Source: Chalara sp. BL73
Lineage: Eukaryota; Ascomycota; Leotiomycetes; Helotiales
Direction: 5' to 3'
DNA: 64,000 bases
Assembly: GCA_918026815.1 (NCBI GenBank)
Contig: CAKJVC010000030.1
Coordinates: 434,001-498,000 of the forward strand
Positions 34,016 through 43,873 of this stretch are shown here, in pieces; position 1 is the first letter of the stretch, and every line of letters begins with the position of its first letter. The notes beneath the pieces are model-generated. The model was not told the origin of the DNA. It saw nothing but the letters and a program-made list of their open reading frames with translations, and made no database searches. The translations under genes and the position numbers were made by a program.

Positions 34016-37000
34016 ATATTTATATTAATAGCGAAGAAAACGAAAAAGGAATTACTGATGAATTAACTTTATACTTTGAAGAAAAAAAGGCTGTTAAAAC
34101 AGTAAGTTTTTTTTTAAAGTAAATTTTAATATTTATTACTAATTTTTATAGACTAAACCTTTACAATATTGGCTAGTTAATAAAAACAAATATCCGGTTT
34201 TATCTTTATTAGTTAAAAAGTATTTACAAATACTAGCAACTAGCACGCTTTCAGAACGCTTTTTTTCTAACGGCGCTTTAATTATTAATAAATTAAGAAA
34301 TCGATTAAATAAAGATACTTTTGAAAAAAGTATTTGTTTAAAAATTAGGGTGTTATTAAAAAAGAAAAAGAAATTGAAGTAGAACTTCAAAAAGAAGAAA
34401 TAGAAAAAGAGAATATTTTGTAATTTAGTTTTAGTTAGTTTTTATTGAAATATAGTTTCACTTGGTTTATTGTATATCATTAAAGAATTTTTAGCTTCTA
34501 AGTTATTTATTATTATTTTTAATAAAAGTTTAAATAGTTGTTTAAAGTCACGTTTTCGGCTTTGATTAATTTGATTAATCATGATTAATCAGATTACCTA
34601 AGCTTTGATTAATCAAAGCACCTATTAATCATTAATCATGATTAATCAGACCTGATTAATTGATTAATAATCAAAGCTTTGATTATTTTGTCAGCACACT
34701 GCCGGTAATGCTTTGTCCACTTTCTTAGATAGTTTTCCAACCTTCTCCGGTAAGCTTCTAGTAGTACCCCGTTCGGCGCGCGCTACGGTGAGCGTTGTTG
34801 ATCGTACTCTGGGGAGTGGTGTCTGTGGTTCTGTGCCCTGTCGTGTAGCTTTTTTTGGCTTTCTCTTTGGCACAAGTCCAGAGTTCCTCGTCTTCATCCG
34901 TTGGTAACCATACCACAGTGATATTGTTGCATTTTTTCTTAAGTTGGTTGATTGATTCGTAAATGCTGCAAATCTGTTCTTGGCCAGACTGTTGGCGTGG
35001 GTTTCTAAGCGTGAGGACGGCTGCTTTATTTCTCGTCCACAGCGTAATGCTGTGGTATTTACGCCGCGGTAATTGCTGGAGGGCGTGGGCCATTGCTGCT
35101 AGTTCTGCCACGTATGGGTTCTGCTCTGTTCTTGGGCCTAGGGTGGAGAAATGCGTTTCGACTGTGGGATCATCTCCAACTCGCTTGCGTGTCTTGATCG
35201 CTGCACCGAGTCCAACCACGCCATTTCGTGCTGAGCTGCTTACGGCAATATATGCTGCTCGGTTTGAGTCCGGTTGCGTCGTTATTTCCCCGTTGGTGAT
35301 AGTCTGCACTCTCTTCTCCCACGGCGGCAAAGTGAACGGATGGATAGTTTCCATCTCCTCCATTGGAATATCTTTGAGTTTTTCCGCCACCTGGTAAATA
35401 GGCGAGCGGTGTTGTTTCCTGAATTTCCGCATCCGGGATGTATTTCTGCGGAGTGGATTGGTGACAGGCAGGGCGTGGATGTCTGTCCAGAGCTTGATAG
35501 CTCTTCTCCAGAGTCTATCCTCCACGGTGGGGATGGTTGACTCCGCCTCCGCCACGCTTGTGGCCACCGTCATGAATGTTCCTACTATCGCTTGTGCTCC
35601 TATCTTCTGAACTCTGTTGATCGGTATGGCCGGCTTGTATCTGCACTCATGCATCCACACATTGGAAGCATAATCCACCACTGGAGTGACCGTCGCCGTA
35701 AAGAGTTGTCGCGCCGTGGCCGGTGACAGCCCTTTGAGTCGTCTCAGCTCTATTACCGCCTCTAGTCCTTTGGAAGCAGCTCTCGCCATATGTTCTCTAT
35801 ATTTAAGTTTAGCGTCCATGATCACGCCCAGGATTTTAACGCGCTCCTTCGGCTGGACAGCTTGTCCTTTAATAATGAACGGCTGAGTGTCTGTCTTGTA
35901 TGACTTGCGAGTAAAATGGATGATGGCTGTTTTGTCCGCTTCGAAAGTCGCACCGCTTCTCTTTTCCCATTCTATGGCGCTACCAATGATTGCTTCTATG
36001 CCTTCCCGGTTGCTCTGTGCTGTAGGCCCAGTGACCCAGGCTGTGAAGTCGTCTACAAAAGCTATGGCACCCCCATGCGCATCGATCCGCCGCTGAACTA
36101 GGTCTGCATTGAAGAAAAGGAATAGGATTGGAGATAGGGGCGAGCCTTGTGGTAAGCCAGCCTGTGGCAGTTTTTGTGTCTCGGATGTCTGGCCGTTCAC
36201 TTGAATTGACGCTGTACGTTCTGAGCAAAAGGCCTCTACCCATTGGCACAACTCTTCCGGCATGCCTCGTGCTTTCATTCTTTGTAATAGTCGCTCCTTA
36301 AACACTCCATTGTATGCTCCTTTGACGTCAAAACTAATCAGACTTACGATCTTGCGACCTCTCCAAGCCGTATAAATCTCTTCTTGTAGGAGGAGGAGTG
36401 CCTGCTCTGCCGATCGCTGCTTGCGTGCGCCGAAGTGGTTAGTCGGGAGAAGGCCATATGTCTCGACTGCATGTGAGATTCTTTCAGCGACTACCGATTC
36501 AAGAATCTTGCCTAAGGTTGCAAGCAGGGAGATCGGTCTCCACGACTTTGCAGTCGTGTAATCTTCTTTGCCGGGCTTCTTTAAAGGGATTATTTTTGCA
36601 TGCCGCCATTGGTGTGGTATCATTCCCTCTTCTAGTGATGCTTGGAACAGAGCCAGCACGTGATGTTTGATCGCTGGCCACGTCTCTTTCCATACGATTG
36701 TTGGCAGGCCGTCTTCTCCTGGTGCCTTCCACGATTTAGCCGCAAAGAGCTGTCGTTCCACTTCTTCCATAGTGAGTTTTGGCATTGTTACCGGGGCTCT
36801 TTGTGGTCTTAAGCCCTCATCGTCGATGTCGTCTGGTAGTGGGGGAAAGAACTTAGTTAGCAGCTCCTCTGCTTGCTCTGTATGGTCAACAGTGGCCGTC
36901 CCATTGGCTCTGATGAGCTGTGGGACTTTTCCAAATGCCGAGTCATCGCCTGACTTCAGGTACTTGGCTGCCTTCCAAATGTTGTCGTTGTCCGCAAGGA

Positions 37001-38171
37001 ACTCGTTCCAGTGCTTCTTCTTCTGCTGGCGAAGAGCATCGTGGTATTGTTTTGCCGCTGCTTTTGCTTTCTCTTCTAGGTCAGATATACTCCGTCCGCC
37101 GCGTCGTTCCGCCCGTGCGCGGTTCCTCCAATAGGTATATATGCGACGAAGCTGTGTAAGGTCAGAGGTCCACCATCTTTTTGTGTATGGTGATGGTTTG
37201 GCTTTCGGTGTCAGGGCATGGACTGCCTCCGTAACCGCTGCCATCAATCTATCTGTCTTCTGTTGCACTGTACCTTCTGACGGGAGACCTAGTGAGTTTG
37301 CTATTCTGGCGTTTATCTCCTTCCATCGGGCGTTCTTAAGAAGGAGCCTTTCCTGGGGTCTTGGTGTAGAGACAGAGATGTCAAAAACTGTCTCGATTGT
37401 ACGGTGGTCTGACCCATGCTCTGTTCCATACAATGTGCATTTAACCATGGCGTCTTTCAATTCCTCAGAGGCGAGGACCAGGTCGATGGTTGTTTCGTAG
37501 TTTCCTCCCTGCCACGTTTTGGTCCCACGGCGAAGTAGGCTGTTTAGGGTAAACTCGTTCATCAGGTCGACGATCAAATCCGCCTCTCCTTGTCTCTCCA
37601 TCGAAATGTCATCTCCTCCCCATAGTTGGTCGTGCCGATTGAAATCTCCTACTATCGCGAGTTCAACCGCTGTGTTCGCTTTCCTTCTCACTTCCTGAAT
37701 AGTCTTTCGTAGGCTGTGATACGTGTCTTGTAGTGCCTGAGCATCAATTCCCGGTACATAGACCGACGCTACTAGAATTGACCGCTCAGGTAATCGAATA
37801 ATGGCTGCTGTCATGTCTGGGGATGGTATTGCTATCTGTTCTGCTTCGACATCCTTGTTTAACCAGAGCATACTTCTAATTGGCCATCTGCCTTCTCTCC
37901 ATATCGACGGGACCATCTTTGTCCATTTATGATGGCACATCGGCGTTGTGAGAAGTAGGTCTTTGTTCCTTCTTGCCCAGGGCTCCTGGATAGCCAGTAC
38001 CGTCGCGTCTTGAATTTGTTCATCGTTCATTAGGCTGTCCAGCACCACATCTTGTTTCCTAACATTGAGTTGGATCAACCGGAACGTTCTACTCATGCTG
38101 AGATGGGTAGAGTTTCCGACAGTTTCTGCTAAACGATTCGTGGGCCCCTCCGCACGGGAGCAGCTAGTACA

Positions 38172-38518
38172 GCAAGGAGCAGAATCGGTCCCCTCTTTTT
38201 GCCTTTATTAAACTTATAGCACGGACCAGGAGTTCGCCAAAATGACTGACGACTGAGCCGCCTGTCTAGAGAAAAAGGAGGTTGGAAGGAAGGGACTGTG
38301 ACTGATTAGCATGAGTTCTGCAAAGTAATAACTTATTAGGGCGAGGTTGGTCGAAGACTTATAAGGCTTTCAAAATGTTTTAAATTAACTTTTCTTATAT
38401 TTCTCATATTATTGAATAGCAGCATTTAATACCGAGAGACCACCAAACCATGCATCCAGAGAAATTCTGCTACTTACTTCTCGCAATATACCTAGTACCA
38501 AAAGAATATAATCATGAT
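38172..38518. other. Intergenic, no gene seen
   Basis: Between the LINE's right target duplication and the end of the kinase gene. It should contain the kinase 3' end. No repeat recognised. Confidence 0.4.
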
Positions 38519-41397
38519 TCAGTCAACATCCAAAAGCTGCGGAACCGCCAACCCAACCATTACCATCGTAGACAAAAATGTAAAAGGAATAAACGCGCTT
38601 TGCAAATCTGTCTTACTTACCAAAACCAGCCAACAAATGACAAAAATAAGGCCTGTGACAGTTATGCCGATCAGCCACCATAAGATTTTCATAAGCGAGA
38701 AGTATTGAATGGCAAGTAAGCCCCAGCCCTCGGATCCGGCATTTACGGGGAGAGGAGGGCGGGTATATTTTGGGATCATGGAAAGCGTAGATGTTATCCC
38801 TGCGCATTTGGTGGGGAAATTCATACCGACAATGAGCTGTTCTGCTGCAATAGCCATGTGTACGATGTCGGATTTTTGGAGGCTGTATTCGTAGTCCTGG
38901 GAAGGGATTGGGAGGCCCTTGGAAAGCTTAATGATGTGTTGGTCATTATCTAGGATTCTGCTGAACTGTATTCAAACGTTAAGTTCAGATTCCTATTATG
39001 TTAGAATGCAGGAAATATAATATCAACCTACATTTATGAATTCTATTCCAAGACAGCGTTTCCATGAAAATATACGTCCTTTCCAAGTACGAATCCGGTG
39101 GTATTCTTGGAGTAGACGCTTGCAGAGGGTACTATCGTCGCTGAGCTGATGGACATTCTCAATGGGGCAGAGGCGTGTTTCTTTCGGTTCCGTCCAAAAT
39201 TTGTTAACGCACCAATAAATTTCTTTTGGGACGATCTGCCCTGGGGATGAGTTATTCAGACTAGTCAAGGCTATGGTTGGGCCCGCGTTAGAACTTCCAC
39301 TCGAAACTGTTGGTGCAGAGGGTGGTTTGTAGGGGAGCTGAGTGCCCTGCTGGCCTGAGGAACTCCCATTATTATAGAGTGGTAATGTTGTTATCGCCGG
39401 GACTTGTGAAATGGGCACACAGCTAAACCTGTACTCGCGGACAGCATGGTCGGGGACATCTACAGAAAGCTCGTAGCCGGAGTGTTAGCGGATATAGTAT
39501 GTTAGTTGCAAATAATGCAGTGGTTGGTGAAGAATACATACATCCCATACAATCCTTGAGTGATCTGGAGGGCAATTTCGGTTGCCAGTTCTCAGTGGCC
39601 ACCAGTCAATCTTGGATCCTAATCGGGCCTCAATCTTCTCTTTCAGCCCATCGATCAGCGAAAGTTGTGGTATAGACTCCCGCGAAATGATTCTGATCTG
39701 CCTTTCACCATCGAAGAAGACGCACCAGCTAACCTATGACTCTTAGTTAAAATGATTTGGAACTTTAAGGAAGAGTGGTTTACTTGTTGAAGTTGATGCG
39801 AAACTTGGGCTGCGGTAGGACGATTGGGGTGTTCCGCTAGCATTTGTTGGAGTGTCTTTTCAATCTCAGCCACACGAGAGTTGTTCTGGCATAGTCTCCG
39901 AATCCAGTCAATAACTTCCTCTTTCACTTTAACGCCACCATCGAACAATGTATCGCTGAGCTCGTCAGAAGTGACGTTTCGTTGTGTCGTGGTAATATAT
40001 TTTCGAAAGTCAGACACGCCTTTTGCACCGAGTACTAGAAACGTTGAGAGTTCTGTGAAGACAGCTCCTAGCTTCCAAATATCCGCGCGCTTTAACTGGT
40101 CGGCATTAGGGAGATCAAACTGGAGAGCATCATATGAATCTTTGCCGTGGGAAGTTTGTATTCTCTCCATATGCGCTCGCACTTCTGGTGCATCATATTT
40201 CCATGCCGATTTGGCCTCTACGGTTCCTAAATTCCAAGTTCGCGTCTTCTGCATTTCAACGGCAAGGCCGAAGTCTGCTATTTTGGCCACAAGCGGAGGG
40301 ATGCCACTAGTTGCGTAGAGGAGAATATTCGAGGGCTTGAGATCTGTGTGTGCTATTTCACACTCGTCGTGAAGATAGGAAAGAGCACTTGCAAGACCTT
40401 CAAATTCTGACCAAAGACTCCAAGATTCTCTAGAAACCAGGCTACCATCTAATGAGCCTCGAAATAGCTGTTTAAGGTTGCCAGTCGCGAGTGGGAATGA
40501 GAGGTTGAAATACACATCTTGACTACCATAACGAAAGGCATTCAAAACCTGAACAACGTTTGGATGGTTCCGCTTGCTGACAGTCCGTAGAGTACTGTAC
40601 TCATGTAACAGCTGCTCTAAAGTCGTATTCTTTTTCAAACGCTTGACTGCGAGCTATAGGGAATGATCAGTTTGTCATGAAGAAGATTGAACGCAAGTAC
40701 GGACCTTGATCGTGTACTTATCGTTGTCCTCTATCGCCTCCTTAGAAATCCAGGCCCAGCGTGCAGTGATCTCGTATACCTCAGACGCCCAACCGGAAGC
40801 GAAATGGGCACTATAAAGATATACCGAGTCATGGAGCGGCGAAATGTCTACTCCGCCAGTAACGACCTCGTAAGAACCTTTATCCGGGTTGTCTGTTGGA
40901 ATGATTAATTTGCCATCTGGAGTCGGGGTAATCAAGGGGATGTCGTTAGGGCCCTCTTCCTCATCTCTGCGGCCATTGTATTTTTCTGGCAGGCTCAGAC
41001 GTGGCCGTTCTTCTTCTGAAGGCTCCACGGGTAATCTCTGGGTGGCGGACGAATACGCAGATCCATATCCTACATCGAAATCATACTCGGAAGTGATAGA
41101 TCTTCGCCTGTCGGGCTTGCTTAACTGGCACAGCTTAATCATATGTTCTCGTTCTTCTTCCGTAAGCTTGCGAGGCAAGTACATATGATAGAAATCATTT
41201 GAAAGGGTAATTTCGAAGTTGCGCTCACGAAACAAAATTTGTAAGTACAATTCCAGATCCTTCAGCAGAATACGGTATGCCGAAACGACCTCTTTATACG
41301 CTAGAGGACTTTCTGTATCATTTTCTGCGTGACGATGGAAACTAGTCTGGAGAGACTGTCGTGGTTTAAAAGACCTTATAGGATTAAGAGAAACCAT
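38519..41397 (-). CDS. Protein kinase-like protein with two C-terminal membrane segments
   Basis: Five exons (40705-41397, 39784-40653, 39542-39733, 39032-39469, 38519-38965), all junctions in phase 0, give 879 residues. The N-terminal 200 residues have no clear family. The kinase domain (about 200-520) shows TIKLAVKRLKK (Lys235, spliced), Glu249 in LLHEYSTL, IAHTDLKPSNIL (333-335, HTD in place of HRD) and IADFGLA (358-360). A unique segment follows, with SWCVFFDGERQIRI and a Ser-rich part. Residues about 824-847 (IGITVTGLIFVICWLVLVS) and 856-874 are membrane spans near the C-terminus. That suggests a tail-anchored enzyme with its kinase domain in the cytosol. Substrate unknown. A gypsy element lies 580 bp upstream. 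Confidence 0.85.
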
Positions 41398-41977
41398 ATT
41401 GATATTCGGCGGAGTCTTAGGGATAATTTAAATAGCAGCCAGCTATGTGCGGTTTGAGGAAAAGGAGGGGATCCGTAGTAAGGTGTTTGAGGCAAGTTAG
41501 AAGAGGCTTTCAAGATTGCAAGAGGAGCTGAGGTTGGAGGCAAGGCTGAGCTGAGCTGCAAGTACAGGGATCCCCAGTACGCGATGGGTAGGTGTGAGCT
41601 GGACCGGTGGGAGGTTGACAGCCTTGGGTTCAATGCGCCTGGCTACTGTGTATGCATAACAACGCCACCATTCAAGTGAGGCTGTCGTTCAACTGAGTCG
41701 CGATCCAATCTCCATTCTCATTGATGGAACCACCGTGGAGCTCTAGAGGCTGTATAGATATTTCCCGGTTTCGGCCTCAGGCAGATACAACTTTGTTCTT
41801 TCGACGACAGGGTCAGCAGAATACCGCGCTCGAAGACAATTCCGTCCCCAGAATGGCGCCGCATCTTGCAGAGGCGCAGCACGTAATAATTGACGATATG
41901 GTGGCCAGCAAGGTTCCATTGGGGTTGGTAAACCGGCCTGTAGCCCTGGGGTTAGGGTCAATTTTCATGCCCCATAG
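41398..41977. promoter_or_regulatory. Upstream region of the kinase gene, cut by a gypsy insertion
   Basis: No gene of its own. It contains the kinase promoter. The gypsy 5' LTR begins at 41978, so any more distal control region now lies beyond 48.6 kb. Confidence 0.45.
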
Positions 41978-42265
41978 TGTCACGGCCCTGGCCCTATCTC
42001 GAGCTTGGCGCCAAGCACTGCAGAGCTCGGTAGAGCTTGGCCCCTGTTACCACAGGGCTCGGCACCTCAGAGCTTGGCAGCCAACGCTACAGGGCTCGCT
42101 TACACTGGCCCCTGGCCAGCATCCTGTATATAAAGCACTGCTCTCCTTCCCTTCTTCCGCCTGTAGTTTGTTCTCTTAGTTATAACAATTGATAGTTGTT
42201 CACACCTTTGCATCCTTCTACTTAGATCCACGGATCGAGATCCCTGTGCAGCTTGAGTTGTTACA
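41978..42265 (+). repeat. 5' LTR of the gypsy element
   Basis: 288 bp, TG..CA ends, TATATAAAGCACTGCTC promoter box in its second half. A diverged solo relative lies at 28626-28879. Confidence 0.95.
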
Positions 42266-42513
42266 TTAGAACAAACTCTACAAACCTTCCGGGGACGGAG
42301 CTTAATAATATCCCTTCCTTTTGTATTGAATCAAGACCGTGAAGACCATTCCACGACGCCACAGACGAGGTCTGTGAAGATATAGGCCAGAGTCAAAGCC
42401 TGTATACACCAACTCCAGCTCCCAGCACATACTGGTCGAGCCGCTCCTCCTAATTAGTCGAGTTGAGCTATTACTACTACTTCTCTTTATTTTCGAATTC
42501 ACTTTACAGCAAT

Positions 42514-43847
42514 ATGCCCACGACAAAAAAGAAGCTCGTCGAGAAAGGACAAGAAACGCCCTTCAGACCCCCTTCGACAGAAGGTACTCCTTTGGTTCAA
42601 CTAGGCGACCGTACTACCCCTGAAGCAACGAGTCAGACACAGTCGTCAGCTGCTACTTCTGAGGAAATGAGCCGGTCGTCAGCTAGCAAGGAACCTGAAC
42701 GAGACGTACGCAATCAATTGAATCAGCAAGTGGCTGATATTTTAGGGACCCCTGTTCAGCTTTCAGACAGCCAGTTTCGTGCGTTGCTAGAACGGTTAGC
42801 GGCCACGGGACCAAGCAACTTAGTCCCTTCAGTGGAGAAACCTTCGACTCCTCGATCACTTCGGAAACAAGGAAATGACCCAGACGCGTCACCATCAGAC
42901 AGCTCATCTTCTGATAGCAACCATAGGCCTAAGTCTAGTAAGCGGCATAAGTCTCGGCTATACTCAAAAAGCTTTCTCCGAAGCACCGAGACCCAGACTC
43001 CTTAGACGACGGTACTTCGCCTACGTACATTGCTTGGAAATCCTTATTACGAGGAAAGCTTAGAGCAAATGCGGACTGGTGGCCTACGGAACAAGAGCGG
43101 ATCGATTACGTGTTCGGCTGTACTACAGGTGAAGCACAGCGTCATCTTTCGCCTCGGTATGACGAAGATAGCTTGGAACCTTGGCTTTCTGTCGACGAAA
43201 TGCTAGCTTACTTGGACACAATCTTTCGGAACCATTTTGAAGCCGAAGAAGCCGAAAACCAGTTTTACGCCTTGAAACAACAAGCTGCACAAGACTTCAA
43301 TGATTTCCATACCGAGTTTGCTCGCTTAGCTGCCGTAGGGCGAGTTCCTTCCTCGACCTGGAGAAGCCATTTGTGGAGAAAGCTAAATAGAGAATTCCAG
43401 AACCGACTTTTGGCTACACACCATCAGCACTCTACGTACCAAAAACTAGTACACGAATGTCAACGGCTAAGTATCGACTTGCAGGAATTCTATCGACAAT
43501 TTCCTTCTACACCAGTTCGTCAAGCTAGGCCAAATGCTGTTTCGGCTCCTAAACGTCAAGGACTCTTTCCGGCTCCGAAAGCTTACCGAGCCTTTTCGCC
43601 AGCACTTCAGCGTGCTACTCCAGGCCCAGCTACAGGCCGTGACAGCACGGCCAGCCCGGCTCGTAGCCCAGCTCCGGACTATTCTCAAAGCACTTGCTTC
43701 AAATGCGGTGAAAAAGGGCATTTTGCAAGCTTTTGCTTAAATTCTCAAGCAACACCTAGAATTCAAGAGATTGAGCAAGAAAACGCTTCAGGTGATGAAG
43801 CACAAGATGAAGCCGACGCAGAGAAGTCGGAAAACGAACAGCCCTAA
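42514..43847 (+). pseudogene. gypsy Gag, split by a frameshift
   Basis: ATG 42514 (MPTTKKKLVEKGQETPFRPP) runs to a stop at 43005. The frame continues one base back, from about 42960, as KKLSPKHRDPDSLDDG and then WWPTEQERIDYVFGCTTGEA. It goes on through a capsid-like region (DEMLAYLDTIFRNHFEAEEA) to a zinc knuckle CFKCGEKGHFASFC and an acidic tail. Gag packages the element RNA. The break lies at or near 42955-42975. Confidence 0.85.
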
Positions 43848-43873
43848 GCCAAGGCTCCTTTCTTAGGGCTCAC

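Larger units (their letters stand above)
30954..34423 (+). pseudogene. hAT transposase B, decayed and interrupted
   Basis: ATG 30954 starts MSQQQIQANRIIQLQNDSNY; a TAA at 31032-31034 stands where the frame should continue LNIFKKILFEKIL. TVTVKCLQKSCK matches the finger start of hAT A. Later exons read FLFLYTPIKA and, after a solo LTR, VISTLDSKVFKNK and LLTDKEVKYLENCLQILTIF. The C-terminus is QYWLVNKNKYPVLSLLVKKY, TLSERFFSNGALIINKLRNR and EKSICLKN. A TAG (34346-34348) follows where A has Trp. Introns are short. Several stops and two insertions make it inactive. Confidence 0.8.
30544..34701 (+). mobile_element. hAT transposon B, 4158 bp, nested in the LINE
   Basis: Ends CAGTGTGCTGACA and TGTCAGCACACTG. 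Target duplication CCGGTAAT at 30536-30543 and 34702-34709. Both ends contain arrays of TGATTAATCA. Two younger elements lie inside (32588-32797, 33497-34015); without them the length is about 3.4 kb, close to hAT A. Confidence 0.92.
30150..38096 (-). pseudogene. LINE ORF2: endonuclease, reverse transcriptase, RNase H-like, split by hAT
   Basis: Minus strand, ATG 38096. An APE-like endonuclease comes first ([34 protein letters not shown]). The reverse transcriptase follows ([23 protein letters not shown], catalytic AFVDDFTAW). An RNase H-like part with weak active-site motifs comes next ([15 protein letters not shown]). The frame runs 1112 codons to 34758, but the true path leaves it at the A7/T7 run 34850-34856 by one base ([11 protein letters not shown]...SKKVDKALP). 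hAT B then interrupts it at 34701/30544. After the insertion it resumes as GKHTRKLYDQL and ends with a CCHC-type CACGEARETVEHFLFRC, stop at 30150. Two lesions, so not functional. Confidence 0.88.
29835..38159 (-). mobile_element. LINE (Tad1/I-like non-LTR retrotransposon), 5'-truncated, carrying a nested hAT
   Basis: A perfect 12-bp duplication GCAGCTAGTACA flanks it (29823-29834 and 38160-38171). On the minus strand it starts 63 bases before ORF2 and ends in a TG-rich tail (AATAAATTGTGTGTGTGTG). Without the nested hAT (4158 bp plus one 8-bp duplication) it is about 4.16 kb. ORF1 is absent, so the copy is 5'-truncated. Lineage is judged from the EN-RT-RNaseH-CCHC order. Confidence 0.85.

Noticed and set aside
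34963..37500. Several plus-strand frames of 60-155 residues
   Set aside because: They are antisense to the LINE reverse transcriptase frame, which explains their openness.
42955..42990. Programmed -1 frameshift in gypsy gag at A5GC
   Set aside because: The shift direction is -1 and there is an A-run, but the heptamer does not allow good re-pairing in the A site, and gag itself is not normally split this way. A mutation or base-calling error is simpler.
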